DNA from: Gammaproteobacteria bacterium
GTDB lineage: Bacteria; Pseudomonadota; Gammaproteobacteria; Pseudomonadales; Azotimanducaceae
Direction of reading: 5' to 3'
Assembly (NCBI GenBank): GCA_026706935.1
Contig: JAPOXV010000019.1
Location: 372,001 to 436,000 of the forward strand
DNA length: 64,000 nucleotides
Shown here one piece after another: positions 26,263-36,321 of the stretch. The position numbers and the translations under genes are program-made. A model generated the notes under the pieces. That model made no database searches and was not told where the DNA came from. It saw only the letters and a program-made list of their open reading frames with translations. The first letter of the stretch is position 1; every line of letters begins with the position of its first letter.

Positions 26263-26460
26263 CTATCCGCCTTGTATTGCAGCGAGCACGTCCACGCGAT
26301 CGTCGGTCTTCAGTTCACATGAGTCCCACGTCGGACGCGGCACAAATGTCTCGTTCACCGCAACCGCGATTTTCTCGCACTCGTATCCCAAGGACACAAG
26401 TACGTCACTCAGCCGACCCGGTCTAACCTTTACTGGTTCGCCGTTGACGAATACTCGCAT
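26263..26460 (-). CDS. thiS: Sulfur carrier protein ThiS
   Basis: From ATG 26460 this is a 65-residue ubiquitin-fold protein, MRVFVNGEPVKV at the start and LAAIQGG at the end, with the C-terminal Gly-Gly that is adenylated and thiocarboxylated. The open frame extends upstream to 26559, but that part is thiO read in another frame. It overlaps the thiO end by 31 bases and abuts thiG. ThiF, which activates it, is not in the window. Confidence 0.94.
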   Translation of the reverse strand: MRVFVNGEPVKVRPGRLSDVLVSLGYECEKIAVAVNETFVPRPTWDSCELKTDDRVDVLAAIQGG

Positions 26461-27425
26461 ACCGCCTCGATCTCGGCTATTGCAGTTTGCGCGACGACAG
26501 GCGCTACAAGGTATCCATGTCGATACAAACCGTTCACTCGCAACACCCCATTGTGCCACTGGACACGAGGTAGGTTGTCCGGATATGCTGGACGCACTCC
26601 GACATTCAATTCCAAGATTTCCGCTTCAGCGAATCCAGCATGCAACGTGTATGCGGCTGACAGTAGCTCAAGTGCGCTGCGCACTGTCATAGGCGAAGTA
26701 GCATCACTTTCTATCTGAGTAGCGCCGATCACGTACACGCGCTCTGGTCTTGGAGAGATATATAGCTGATACTTAGGGTGCATTAGTCGAACAGGTCGAC
26801 TCAATCGTACGTCAGGCGCAAAGACCCGAATTGCTTCACCCCGAACGCCGCGAAGATCCGGGTCGGCGGCGTCTTTGCCTCTACAGTCAACACTGATATC
26901 ACCAGACAATCGTTCAGGGTCGACTGGAGAACCAAAGTGGATCTGACCGCATTCACGTTCTAACGCACCGAGCAACACACGATTGTCTAACCAGCCTTCA
27001 TCGGCGAGATGAAGACCCATCGTAAAACGACCCGCAAGTTCTGGTTCAAGGTCTGCTAGCATGTGAGCAGATAGTTCCTGGACGCCCTTCAATTGAGCTC
27101 GTGCTAACCTACGTCGAAATTTCGCTAACAGCGATGCATCTTGCGTGTGCGCAACAACGAGAGATCCGTCGAACCCATGAGGAACATCAAGCTCTCTCAG
27201 TATCGCTGGCCATACCTTGAGACTCGCTTGTGCCATTTCCCAGATCGCAGGCTCACAATCCGGATATTCACTCAACGGCGCTAGCATCGCAGCAGCCACA
27301 TACGAACTGCTTGTCAATTGGTCTCGAGGTTCACGTTCGTATATCGTGACAGAGTGCCCTTCGCGACCAAGCTGCCAGCCGAGCAATCGCCCAATCAAGC
27401 CTGCTCCGGCGATGGCAATGTCCAA
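26430..27425 (-). CDS. thiO: Glycine oxidase ThiO (FAD-dependent)
   Basis: ThiO oxidises glycine to the imine used by ThiG, the aerobic alternative to ThiH. The N-terminal FAD dinucleotide-binding loop is IAIAGAGLIGRLLGW (GxGxxG) and the DAO-type C-terminal block NGLYRHGYLVAPVVAQ is present. The protein is 331 residues. Use of ThiO rather than ThiH suggests aerobic growth. It starts five bases after thiC and overlaps thiS, so thiC-O-S-G form one unit behind the TPP riboswitch. Confidence 0.93.
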   Translation of the reverse strand: MDIAIAGAGLIGRLLGWQLGREGHSVTIYEREPRDQLTSSSYVAAAMLAPLSEYPDCEPAIWEMAQASLKVWPAILRELDVPHGFDGSLVVAHTQDASLLAKFRRRLARAQLKGVQELSAHMLADLEPELAGRFTMGLHLADEGWLDNRVLLGALERECGQIHFGSPVDPERLSGDISVDCRGKDAADPDLRGVRGEAIRVFAPDVRLSRPVRLMHPKYQLYISPRPERVYVIGATQIESDATSPMTVRSALELLSAAYTLHAGFAEAEILELNVGVRPAYPDNLPRVQWHNGVLRVNGLYRHGYLVAPVVAQTAIAEIEAVCEYSSTANQ

Positions 27426-27430
27426 TACGA

Positions 27431-29430
<2,000 letters not shown>

Positions 29431-29635
29431 TCGGAGATTATATGAAGCAGGACGATATCCTAAGTCAGGTCTCAATCTAGCTCACTAGTTTCAAACACGC
29501 CTGCAACACCCTCTACGTCGAAGTTCGGCGCAAGCCGTATCCGTAGACCACTCCTCGGACGTCGATAGCCGATGAATCTTCTCAAAGAATCGTTTCGCGC
29601 ACTGTTTCGCTATCGAGAGACGGTTGTCCACAATG

Positions 29636-30280
29636 TTAAGTGCCTCGAAAATGGCGCCATCGCTTTTGGAGAGAAACAACCGCCTCAACAGGATTTGGCG
29701 CGTCCATCACTCCGGATAGACATGCAATCCCACGAGCGTCAGTCCGCGAGACCCTTGATACGGTGTCTAAGTTGACGCCACCGATCGCCAAAACCGGAAG
29801 CTTCGTCGACGATGCTAATCGTGTTAATTCGTCTAGTCCCTGTACTTGCACGTTTTTCCAATGAGGATCAAATACCGATCCGAATACGACGAAATCTGCG
29901 CCGCATGATTCTGCTCTCCCTAACGAAACGTCATCGTGAACCGATGCACTGTGTATGAGGTGCGCAGACTCTTTCGGTAGCTCGCAAATATTCGCTTGCG
30001 GCTGGTGACAGGCGTCGAAACCACAGGTCGAAGCAATAGCAGGATCGCCGTTCCAACTCAGTTTTATCGAACTGTTTTTGAACGATTCACGAGCGAGTCT
30101 CGCTATTGCCTCAACCTCATTTGGAGGCACGGATTTAGCGCGAATCTGGACGCACAGTGTCGGATCGCACGGTAGGTCACTCAATCGACGAATGGTCTGA
30201 ATCCAGTGTTCAAAGTCATGTGCATATTCAAGGTCAACGATTGCGACGACTTCCGGAGGTAGAACCACTGTTGATTTCAC
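29636..30280 (-). CDS. TenI-like thiamine-phosphate-synthase family protein
   Basis: A 214-residue TIM-barrel protein of the ThiE/TenI family. It keeps GFDACHQPQAN, SAHLIHSASVHDDVSLGRA, CGADFVVFGSVF and AIGGVNLDTVSRV. These resemble TenI, the thiazole tautomerase of Bacillus, and lack the complete ThiE pyrophosphate set. Since a standard thiE lies directly upstream, a helper role in thiazole processing is likelier than a second ThiE. The GTG start overlaps the thiE stop (GTGA); the frame also stays open upstream to 30337 inside thiE. Confidence 0.75.
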   Translation of the reverse strand: MKSTVVLPPEVVAIVDLEYAHDFEHWIQTIRRLSDLPCDPTLCVQIRAKSVPPNEVEAIARLARESFKNSSIKLSWNGDPAIASTCGFDACHQPQANICELPKESAHLIHSASVHDDVSLGRAESCGADFVVFGSVFDPHWKNVQVQGLDELTRLASSTKLPVLAIGGVNLDTVSRVSRTDARGIACLSGVMDAPNPVEAVVSLQKRWRHFRGT

Positions 30281-30906
30281 GCAGAAAGGATCTCGCAAAA
30301 GTCGCTTGTAGCCTGAGCGACGTCTCCTGCACAACATATCGCGGAAAGGACGGCAACACCGTGTGCACCCGCCTCGATGACCGAAGCGACACTGTGTAGT
30401 TGGATATTGCCGATCGCTATCACCGGCTTATCGACCCGTTCGCAAATCTCGCGCAATGCAGCGACACCAAGAGTAGGGGCTGGTGAGGCTTTCGACGAGG
30501 TGCCGAACACTGGACCAACGCCCAAGTAGTCGACATCGAGCTCTGCAACCAATAATGCTTCACGCAGCGAATTCGCAGTACCGCCGATCATCGTATCGTC
30601 AGGAAGCATCGCTCTTGCAGTCGGAATCGATATGTCATCGCGGCCTAAGTGAACCGCTGTTACTTTAGCTTCTATCGCAACGTTTACGAAGTCGTTAATG
30701 ATTAACTGCGCTCTTGCTTCGTCGCAGATATGGCGCATCGCGGTGACAGATTGAAGGTGTTCGATCTGTGACTTTTCTCGTTTTTCTCTGTATTGGATGC
30801 CATCCGCACCAGCATCGACACAGATTCGCGCAAGCTCGATGTGCGAGTAATGAGATTGCAGTCTTTCATCCGTTATCACATGCAATCGCGGAATCGATAG
30901 CTTCAA
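30277..30906 (-). CDS. thiE: Thiamine-phosphate synthase
   Basis: ThiE couples HMP-PP and thiazole phosphate to give thiamine phosphate. The 209-residue protein has GADGIQYREKREKS, LIINDFVNVAIEA, AVHLGRDDISIPTAR, DYLGVGPVFGTSSKASP and VIAIGNIQLHS, all conserved in ThiE. It starts five bases after thiD and overlaps the TenI-like gene by four bases, so the three form one transcription unit. Confidence 0.94.
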   Translation of the reverse strand: MKLSIPRLHVITDERLQSHYSHIELARICVDAGADGIQYREKREKSQIEHLQSVTAMRHICDEARAQLIINDFVNVAIEAKVTAVHLGRDDISIPTARAMLPDDTMIGGTANSLREALLVAELDVDYLGVGPVFGTSSKASPAPTLGVAALREICERVDKPVIAIGNIQLHSVASVIEAGAHGVAVLSAICCAGDVAQATSDFCEILSA

Positions 30907-30911
30907 GCTTT

Positions 30912-31706
30912 CTAGACCTGAATACCCAGGGTCGTTAACGGCGTTCCTTGTCCTAAGGAATGACGATTTGAAATCGCGCGGAGAACAAACTCCTTCGAAG
31001 ACAGAATTGCTTCACGCATCGATTTTGCCTGAGCTAGATTGCACGCAATGGACGACGAAAGCATGCATCCAGTTCCACGAACGGAGTGCTCCAGACGTGC
31101 AGCGGGTTCAAAAGTCTCAAACCCCTCGTCGTAACACCATACGTCAGTGCCTCGGTCGGCATCCAGGTGGCCGCCTTTAACGAGTACGTTTTTACAGCCC
31201 ATGTCCACGAGTTGACGACCCGCCTCGACGGCATCTTCAATGGTCTTGATCGATCGACTTGTCAGCGTAGTAGCCTCAGCTATGTTTGGAGTCATTAGTG
31301 TGGCGTGTGGTACCAGTCTATCCATCAATCCGTCGAGTACGTCGTCGTCGATCAGCCGAGTACCGCTGGTGGCACACATTACGGGATCGACCACGACCGG
31401 GCAACGCAATCGTCCTGTGCCGAGATGCTGAGTTACTGTATCTACACATTCAACATTGGGCAATAACCCAATTTTGATCGCATCAATCGCGAAATCGTCA
31501 ACAACACAGTGCAATTGGTGTCGGAGCAACTCAGACGATACGGGTTGTACGCGTTCTACATGCTTTGTGTTCTGAGCCGTAACCGCTGTGACGATGGCAC
31601 ACGGATAGCCACCATTTAGCTGTATCGCACGCGCATCTGCTAAAGTTCCCGCGCCGCCTGATCCGTCGAACCCACCGATCGTAAGTACGACCGAAGGTGG
31701 TGTCAT
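30912..31706 (-). CDS. thiD: Hydroxymethylpyrimidine/phosphomethylpyrimidine kinase
   Basis: ThiD phosphorylates HMP and HMP-P to HMP-PP. The ribokinase-like fold is shown by TIGGFDGSGGAGTLADARAI near the N-terminus, VVDPVMCATSGTRLIDDD in the middle and the anion-hole block EHSVRGTGCMLSSSIA. The 264-residue length is standard. It lies 47 bases downstream of pyrF on the minus strand and is followed by thiE. Confidence 0.94.
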   Translation of the reverse strand: MTPPSVVLTIGGFDGSGGAGTLADARAIQLNGGYPCAIVTAVTAQNTKHVERVQPVSSELLRHQLHCVVDDFAIDAIKIGLLPNVECVDTVTQHLGTGRLRCPVVVDPVMCATSGTRLIDDDVLDGLMDRLVPHATLMTPNIAEATTLTSRSIKTIEDAVEAGRQLVDMGCKNVLVKGGHLDADRGTDVWCYDEGFETFEPAARLEHSVRGTGCMLSSSIACNLAQAKSMREAILSSKEFVLRAISNRHSLGQGTPLTTLGIQV

Positions 31707-31753
31707 GTCTTTACCAGTTTCTGTTCGTCAAAACTATACGAGAATCCAGACGT

Positions 31754-32569
31754 TTAGCTCGAGATTGTCATTTGAGAGGCATACTCCCGCGCGTTTGCGG
31801 TTACCGAATCGAGGTAATTCGTCGATTGATCCTGGTGAATGATCCCTCTCGATACGTTGATTAACACTTCACGGCCATCATCCGCGCAACCCGTTTCGAG
31901 AACGTCTACTGCTTGAGCGCCTTGAATACCGACACCCGGGATCAACAGCAATGTTTCAGGTGCGTAGTCACGAATTTCACGAAGTTCCTCTAAATTGGTC
32001 GCACCGACGACTAAACCGACATTCGGGTTATTCAAAGCATCCACGCGTTCCGCGATCTGCTCATATACGGGATCAATATCAGGTTGCGTTTGAAGCCAAG
32101 CGCTGCCTTTATTACTCGTCCTGCACAGCACGAATACACCCCTATTCTCCCAAGCGAGAAACGGTTCCACCGTATCCCAACCCAAGAATGGATTGACGGT
32201 TACCGCATCAACGTTGTACCGCTCGAATGCTTCGACAGCGTATTGCTCTGCCGTTGAATCAATGTCTCCGCGTTTTGCGTCAAGAACCACGGGTGTAACC
32301 GGATAACGATTGTGGATGTACTCGACGAGGTCTGCGAGTTCGTCCTCCAATCCGAGTGCCGCGTAAAACGCATGATTAGGTTTGAATGCACACGCGTATT
32401 CGCTTGTCGCATCAACAATCGTCTTACAGAATTCGAGAACACTGTCTCGATCCTTTTCGAATGGCGCGGGCAGTAGCTCAAGCCGGGGATCGAGACCAAC
32501 GCAAAGTAGTGACTCTGACCGCTGCCACGCAAGTTCAACCTTTTCGCGAAAGCTGTGCGCGTCCGTCAT
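31754..32569 (-). CDS. pyrF: Orotidine-5'-phosphate decarboxylase, type 2
   Basis: PyrF makes UMP from OMP, the last step of de novo pyrimidine synthesis. The catalytic block is VVLDAKRGDIDSTAEQY, the hallmark of the type 2 enzymes; E. coli-type (type 1) PyrF has DLKFHDIPNT instead. Substrate-binding FKPNHAFYAA and VGATNLEEL also fit. At 271 residues it is complete. It overlaps the end of ribE by four bases (ATGA). Confidence 0.93.
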   Translation of the reverse strand: MTDAHSFREKVELAWQRSESLLCVGLDPRLELLPAPFEKDRDSVLEFCKTIVDATSEYACAFKPNHAFYAALGLEDELADLVEYIHNRYPVTPVVLDAKRGDIDSTAEQYAVEAFERYNVDAVTVNPFLGWDTVEPFLAWENRGVFVLCRTSNKGSAWLQTQPDIDPVYEQIAERVDALNNPNVGLVVGATNLEELREIRDYAPETLLLIPGVGIQGAQAVDVLETGCADDGREVLINVSRGIIHQDQSTNYLDSVTANAREYASQMTISS

Positions 32570-33195
32570 TTAATCGACTTAATCCAACTCTTGTCTGACA
32601 TCACGGCACGAACGGTATCTACTATCGCTTGAGTTTGTGAGTCCAGCTCTAAATTCAAGCGATCGCCCTTTTTAACGGTTCCGAATGTCGTTCGTTGCAG
32701 CGTCTCCGGTATCAGATTGATCGATCCGACACCGGTCTCACGATCGAATTCGGCGACTGTGAGGCTACACCCATTGAGCGCAACAAAGCCCTTTGGCATC
32801 ACGTATTGCCGCCACGCTTCCGGGACGGCGAACTTCAATAGTGCCTCCGGACCACGTAGCTCAATGCTTTCGACTATGGCTACGTCCGCAACATGACCCG
32901 ACAAGATATGACCACCGACTTCGTCACCTACCCGGAATGAACGTTCCACGTTCACATACGAATCAGAATCTAGTTCTCCTAAGTTACTGATTCGAGCTGT
33001 CTCGCTAACGACGTCGAAGCTTGAAACACCATCGGACTTCGATACGACCGTTAAACAGACACCATTTACAGCAACTGAAGCACCAAGCTCTAAATCCCGT
33101 CCATACGAACCGAGATCGATCGTAAGTTTAAGGGCTCCGTTTCCCTTTTTACATACGGTGACGCGGTACTTTCCGTGCGCAATTCCTGTGTACAT
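32566..33195 (-). CDS. ribE: Riboflavin synthase, alpha subunit type
   Basis: Riboflavin synthase dismutates two 6,7-dimethyl-8-ribityllumazine molecules to riboflavin. Two lumazine-binding repeats are visible: MYTGIAHGKYRV with VAVNGVCLTVVS and EVGGHILSGHVADVA, then FVALNGCSLTVAEFD with NLIPETLQRTTF. The 209-residue length is standard. No FMN riboswitch was found in the 144 bases upstream. No ribD, ribBA or ribH lies alongside. Confidence 0.94.
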   Translation of the reverse strand: MYTGIAHGKYRVTVCKKGNGALKLTIDLGSYGRDLELGASVAVNGVCLTVVSKSDGVSSFDVVSETARISNLGELDSDSYVNVERSFRVGDEVGGHILSGHVADVAIVESIELRGPEALLKFAVPEAWRQYVMPKGFVALNGCSLTVAEFDRETGVGSINLIPETLQRTTFGTVKKGDRLNLELDSQTQAIVDTVRAVMSDKSWIKSIK

Positions 33196-33303
33196 GAATG
33201 CGAGCTCTTGTTGAGTTCAAATTAGCTGAAACTAGGAAGCCGAGTGCGCGGAACGTGATCTAAATTTGCGACATACCGAGCAGAGGCGCCCGATCGGGTA
33301 CGC

Positions 33304-33324
33304 GAGTCGAAGTGAATTCGACTC
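33304..33324 (-). terminator. Inverted repeat after the TPR gene, possible terminator
   Basis: GAGTCGAA, a five-base loop and TTCGACTC form an 8-bp stem 15-35 bases beyond the TPR gene stop, at the end of the TonB cluster. No T-run follows, so intrinsic termination is only possible, not clear. Confidence 0.4.
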
Positions 33325-33339
33325 ACGTCACCTTAAATA

Positions 33340-34740
33340 CTATGTAGCGTCCGCAGCCGCAAGCTGACGTAGACGGTTCCGTTCGTTTTCGATGTAACGA
33401 ATCCAATCTCGAGCGGACTTTTCTGCACTGGCTGCGCGAGCGTCTCTCGCCTGTCTCCGTGCGTCCTGGAAAATCTCTAATGCTCTGGTCAAGCGCTCTC
33501 GGTTGTATTCGCACATCCCTTCCAGAATTCGCAGGTCCCAAACACGATCGATTCCACCTCGCTTGATTGCTTCCTCCGCACGCTCGGTACATCTTTCGAA
33601 TTTCTCTTTACCAAGGTAGAGCTGCGCAAGTCGCTTGAATATTCGCCCGTCCTCCGCGAACTCAGTTGCTGCTTCGAACTGTTCAATTGCTTCATCGTCC
33701 TCAAGTGACGCTTGGTAGGACTGGCCTAGAGCATTTAGTGAACGATAACTCGGCTCCACGATTTCCTTGTCAAAACCTTCCTGGAGATACCACGCACTAC
33801 GAATCGCGACATCAGCATTCATTAATACGCCTTGATACTGCAGGTAGTCCGATTCACGATCAAAAAATCCGAGTACATTGGCGGCTTCCATCGCGTATAG
33901 CTGCTTCTTCTCAAACCCCTGCTCACCATACATACCCGCTAGCTGTATCCATGAGCTCCGTTCTGGGTATTCCTTGACCATGATCTCCAAAATTTCGATC
34001 ACTTTCGGGAAGTTCTCTTTCTCAAAATAGAGGAAGCGCAGCATGCCGTACCACGACTTCTTGATCGGCAGTAGGCCCCGTTCTGTCGCCATGTCAATCG
34101 CCAGTTCAACATATTCGATCGCTCGATCGTAATTACCTTGCTGGTAATAGATAGTCGCGACAAAGTAGTATGGATTCGGTCCTGGGTCTCCCGCAATCAG
34201 TAACCAGTCCTCAATCATCGCGAGCGCTTCGTCGAATCTTTCTTCCGAGTAATACAACTGCGAGAGTGTGAACATCGTTGTCGACAGCATTCCGAGGCGA
34301 ACATCCTCACAGTGCTCTAGAATCTTCTCGTTATAAACGATGGTGTTCGGCATATCATCGAGGATGAAATATGCGTATGCCAGCATCTTGTAAATATTGG
34401 CTAGTTCGTTACCGTTGTATCGCCGTGTTCCTCGTGCAATCATCCGGTCTAACTCTGCGATGCCGGCTTGCGGGTTGTTTTCCGTATCGATAAGTTCTTG
34501 TACCTCACCGAGTTTGTCAGCGGTCGTGAGCGTCATATTCGGGACGCGTCGATCCGCACGATCATCTTCGGGGTCCCTTATGCAGTTCTGAGCTTGTACC
34601 TCACCAAACGCCGAAAACGATATCCCGCCGACGATCGGTTCAACCGTCGCAAAAAGCGCAAACCAGCCCAACCCTATCGTCAACGTGACCACCCCCAGTT
34701 TCGACAGCATCGACATCGACGTTTCTTTTAGCTTTGACAT
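33340..34740 (-). CDS. TPR-repeat protein of the TonB cluster
   Basis: A 466-residue exported protein: a hydrophobic signal segment at residues 14-45 (LGVVTLTIGLGWFALFA), then tetratricopeptide-like helical repeats across the rest, for example YFVATIYYQQGNYDRAIEYV and IFKRLAQLYLGKEKFERC. Comparable TPR proteins end TonB2-type clusters in marine gammaproteobacteria, where they probably scaffold the complex in the periplasm. It starts 35 bases after tonB and closes the operon. A specific function is not established by the sequence. Confidence 0.8.
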   Translation of the reverse strand: MSKLKETSMSMLSKLGVVTLTIGLGWFALFATVEPIVGGISFSAFGEVQAQNCIRDPEDDRADRRVPNMTLTTADKLGEVQELIDTENNPQAGIAELDRMIARGTRRYNGNELANIYKMLAYAYFILDDMPNTIVYNEKILEHCEDVRLGMLSTTMFTLSQLYYSEERFDEALAMIEDWLLIAGDPGPNPYYFVATIYYQQGNYDRAIEYVELAIDMATERGLLPIKKSWYGMLRFLYFEKENFPKVIEILEIMVKEYPERSSWIQLAGMYGEQGFEKKQLYAMEAANVLGFFDRESDYLQYQGVLMNADVAIRSAWYLQEGFDKEIVEPSYRSLNALGQSYQASLEDDEAIEQFEAATEFAEDGRIFKRLAQLYLGKEKFERCTERAEEAIKRGGIDRVWDLRILEGMCEYNRERLTRALEIFQDARRQARDARAASAEKSARDWIRYIENERNRLRQLAAADAT

Positions 34741-34775
34741 ACGCCTCGCCAGCTTTCAAGGCACCAACGCCTAGA

Positions 34776-35405
34776 TCAGCCGTCCTCCATTTCAAATGTA
34801 ATTTTGTTGGGTACGCCGCACACTTCCACGGCTTCTTCGTTGACCACCTTAGGCTTGTACTTAAATTTCAAGGCTGCATTAATTGCAGCACGATCGAATA
34901 TTGAAGATGGATCCGCTTCTACGACGACTGGATCCCGTACCGTCCCTTGTGCCGTTACACAGAACTCAACGATCACATAGCCTTCGATACCACGTGACAG
35001 TGCGCGTCTCGGATAGATTGGCAGCACTTTGACGATCGGTAGGTATTCACCATCCGATGAGAATCCACCGCCACTCATGTCGATGTCTACTTCCGGATTG
35101 ATCGATCCGATATCAACGCCCATGTTGGTCGTGGCGTCGAAGTCTGGTGTCGGCATATCCGGCGGTTTCTCGTCCGGTGGAGGCGGCGGCTTCGGCTTGA
35201 GATCCTTGACTTCAACCACCTCGTCCTCTAGGACACGGTGGAACTCAAGGAGCGTAATTGACGGTGCTTCGTTGAGTGGATTCTCGTCCGAGGAAATAAG
35301 CGCCTGCATCAGATACAGCAACGCGATAGTGACGAATATGCCACCGACCAGACCGATCGCATATCGTAAGGTCAACGTGTAAGGCATGGAATTGCCCTCC
35401 CTCAA
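34776..35405 (-). CDS. tonB: TonB family energy transducer
   Basis: A 209-residue TonB: one N-terminal membrane helix (IGLVGGIFVTIALLYLMQAL), a short proline-rich spacer (KPKPPPPPDEKPPDMPTPDF) and a C-terminal TonB domain with LPIYPRRALSRGIEGYVIVE and FKYKPKVVNEEAVEVCGV. The short spacer is typical of TonB2-type proteins. It overlaps exbD by four bases. It would carry proton-motive force to outer-membrane receptors, possibly including the BtuB-like receptor. Confidence 0.92.
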   Translation of the reverse strand: MREGNSMPYTLTLRYAIGLVGGIFVTIALLYLMQALISSDENPLNEAPSITLLEFHRVLEDEVVEVKDLKPKPPPPPDEKPPDMPTPDFDATTNMGVDIGSINPEVDIDMSGGGFSSDGEYLPIVKVLPIYPRRALSRGIEGYVIVEFCVTAQGTVRDPVVVEADPSSIFDRAAINAALKFKYKPKVVNEEAVEVCGVPNKITFEMEDG

Positions 35406-35803
35406 TCCGTGGTCGCTATCGCCACCTCTTGTACGCCTGCGCCTCGAGCGGCGTCCAGCGTAGCTTTCAGTTTCTTATACGACGCTAATTTGTCAGCCTG
35501 AATCACGATCCCACCTTTCGGGTTCTCAGCGATCAATCGTTCGATGTGCGCTCGAATCGTGTTTTCGTCGACTCGATTTTTATCGATCCAAATGTCGCCA
35601 CTTGGACCGATAGCGATCAACACACTTACCAATGGTTTCGGCGAATCGGTATCCGCATCAGGTCGAGTGACGTCGATCCCTGCCTGTTTGATAAATGTGG
35701 CCGTCACAATGAAGAAGATCAACATGATGAACACCACATCGAGCATTGGCGTCAAGTTAATGTCAGAGTCATCGTCGCTCGCACGACGCTTACCAATAGC
35801 CAT
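35402..35803 (-). CDS. exbD: ExbD biopolymer transport protein
   Basis: A 133-residue ExbD/TolR protein. The single membrane helix LTPMLDVVFIMLIFFIVTATF contains the essential aspartate, and the periplasmic domain follows (GGIVIQADKLASYKKL). ExbD forms the proton-driven motor with ExbB. It overlaps the upstream exbB2 stop by one base and tonB by four bases. Confidence 0.94.
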   Translation of the reverse strand: MAIGKRRASDDDSDINLTPMLDVVFIMLIFFIVTATFIKQAGIDVTRPDADTDSPKPLVSVLIAIGPSGDIWIDKNRVDENTIRAHIERLIAENPKGGIVIQADKLASYKKLKATLDAARGAGVQEVAIATTD

Positions 35804-36315
35804 TAGTGATCCAACGTCAAGTGGTCTTCTAGCAGTTCGCTCTCGGTATCGATCCGTCGTCGCAAGAACGTCGAACCCATGATGCCGGAGAGAGACGCGA
35901 TCATGCCAGACATCGTCGGGATAGTCGCAGCAGATACACCAGCCGCCATTGATCGCGCGTTGCCGCCTTGTGTGGCCATCGCGTCAAATACCTGAATCAT
36001 TCCGGTCACGGTACCTAGTAATCCTAGTAAGGGACACAAAGTAATGCACGTCAAAATGATGGGCATCGATCCGCGAATTTGTGCTGTCGTTTCCGAAATC
36101 AATCGCTCACGTACTGCGCGAGCACTCCAAGATCTTCGCTCGTCGCGCGACTCCCACGCTTCAACCGCATCGCGAATTACTCCGCGATGCTCTCGAAGGA
36201 AGTACCACGCTCTTTCAAACATGAGCATCCACATCAGGAACATCGTGAGGGCGATGAGATAAATAACATCACCGCCCATCTCGAAAAACCGAACAATAGA
36301 TATGTAGATATCCAT
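35803..36315 (-). CDS. exbB: MotA/TolQ/ExbB proton channel protein (ExbB2)
   Basis: A 170-residue three-helix ExbB: the first helix is GGDVIYLIALTMFLMWMLMF, followed by a cytoplasmic loop, then TCITLCPLLGLLGTVTGMIQ and AATIPTMSGMIASLSGIM. It forms the stator with ExbD. In TonB2 systems this short ExbB works beside a longer TolQ-like protein, here encoded six bases upstream. Confidence 0.92.
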   Translation of the reverse strand: MDIYISIVRFFEMGGDVIYLIALTMFLMWMLMFERAWYFLREHRGVIRDAVEAWESRDERRSWSARAVRERLISETTAQIRGSMPIILTCITLCPLLGLLGTVTGMIQVFDAMATQGGNARSMAAGVSAATIPTMSGMIASLSGIMGSTFLRRRIDTESELLEDHLTLDH

Positions 36316-36321
36316 TGTCTA

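Noticed and set aside
29491-29688. Small minus-strand ORF between the TenI-like gene and the riboswitch
   Set aside because: It overlaps the TenI-like gene in another frame and has no recognisable domain or good start; treated as a shadow.
33196-33339. FMN riboswitch upstream of ribE
   Set aside because: No RFN-element consensus segments are seen in the upstream bases.
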